From NCBI RefSeq assembly GCF_900101985.1, contig NZ_FNAR01000024.1:1-37999 (forward strand): a DNA stretch of 37,999 nucleotides, given 5' to 3'. This document shows positions 37,821 through 37,999 of this stretch, one piece after another. The notes beneath the pieces were generated by a model that was given only the letters and a program-made list of their open reading frames with translations, made no database searches and was not told where the DNA came from. Source of the stretch: Bhargavaea beijingensis. GTDB lineage: Bacteria > Bacillota > Bacilli > Bacillales_A > Planococcaceae. Position numbers and translations under genes: made by a program. Numbering within the stretch: the stretch's first letter is position 1; the number at the start of each line of letters is the position of its first letter.

Positions 37821-37999
37821 CCCGTTTTTAACAAGGCTATCTGATTTGAAACAAGGAGCTCTAATTTGCACGAAGGGTGCCAGATTTGAACTAAGGAGCT
37901 CCGATTTGCACTAAGGGTGTCTGATTTAAAATATGGCCATCCGATTTGCACTAAGGCCGTCTGATTTGAAACAAGGAGCTCCGATTTGCACTAAGGCTG
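37821..37999. repeat. Tandem 20-bp repeat array, continues past the window
   Basis: Nine consecutive units of exactly 20 bases (the first degenerate, the last cut by the window edge). Two alternating types: CTGATTTGAAACAAGGAGCT (37841-37860, identical at 37961-37980) and CCGATTTGCACTAAGGGTGT (37901-37920), giving a 40-bp higher-order unit. No hairpin symmetry inside the unit and no spacers, so it is not a CRISPR. Confidence 0.9.

Noticed and set aside
37821-37999. CRISPR array
   Set aside because: Units are contiguous, 20 bases long, without unique spacers or palindromic repeats, and no cas genes are near.

Overview
The window is chromosomal DNA of a low-G+C-phylum Gram-positive bacterium (Bacillales). 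The tRNA order Val-Met-Asp-Phe-Thr-Tyr-Trp-His-Gln-Gly-Cys-Leu is that of the large Bacillus-type tRNA clusters. Most proteins have close Bacillus relatives (PbuO, QueG/YhbA, TrmL/CspR, MpfA/YhdP, MneP/MneS, YhcX, BdbC). The core genes are clearly G+C-rich with many GTG/TTG starts, and a meso-diaminopimelate dehydrogenase is present. I infer a relatively high-G+C member of the Planococcaceae (for example Bhargavaea-like); this is inference, not proof.

Layout. 1-1295: thirteen tRNA genes (the first cut by the window edge) and a terminator. 1.4-9.5 kb: housekeeping and accessory genes (DUF6143-like protein, Ddh, glutaredoxin, SDR, cupin, DHA2 drug exporter, CstA-type peptide/pyruvate transporter, coiled-coil protein). 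9.5-12.9 kb: a B3/B4-domain protein diverging from a coupled queG-trmL pair, both acting on tRNA position 34, then small membrane proteins. 13-25.5 kb: PbuO purine permease, aldo/keto reductase, RluA-type pseudouridine synthase, a BdbC/thioredoxin-like redox pair, a GNAT-nitrilase fusion, small lipoprotein and membrane proteins, a Mn-type CDF exporter, MpfA, an rRNA methyltransferase and ChrA. 25.5-29.5 kb: a heterodimeric ABC multidrug exporter of BmrC/BmrD type behind an elaborate leader. 29.6-33.3 kb: an AT-rich island with a secreted small protein, three ABC-2-like membrane proteins and one ABC ATPase. 33.4-37.8 kb: an MFS transporter, then a minus-strand cluster of an AcfC-like binding lipoprotein, a Yx(FWY)xxD lipoprotein, an ECF sigma factor and its RskA-like anti-sigma factor, then a small hydrophilic protein. 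The window ends inside a tandem 20-bp repeat array.

Most interesting regions. (1) The exporter leader at 25567-25957 carries a 24-codon leader peptide with a strong ribosome binding site. The 3' part of that reading frame nearly copies one arm of the terminator that follows, so it can form a competing antiterminator. Two further overlapping terminators and an 18-codon second mini-ORF follow. This is the layout expected for ribosome-mediated attenuation, as known for B. subtilis bmrB-bmrCD, but here in two tiers. (2) The AT-rich island looks horizontally acquired. Its first gene, for a secreted 130-residue protein, is flanked by a perfect 16-bp inverted repeat, and the island ends in matching terminator sequence on both sides. 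(3) mpfA is preceded by an overlapping upstream ORF with a far better ribosome binding site than mpfA itself and a hairpin that could hide the mpfA site.

Nearly all genes are separated by convincing intrinsic terminators, many of them bidirectional between convergent genes. Operons are short: queG-trmL, bdbC-thioredoxin, the ABC pair, the five-gene island and the sigma/anti-sigma cluster.
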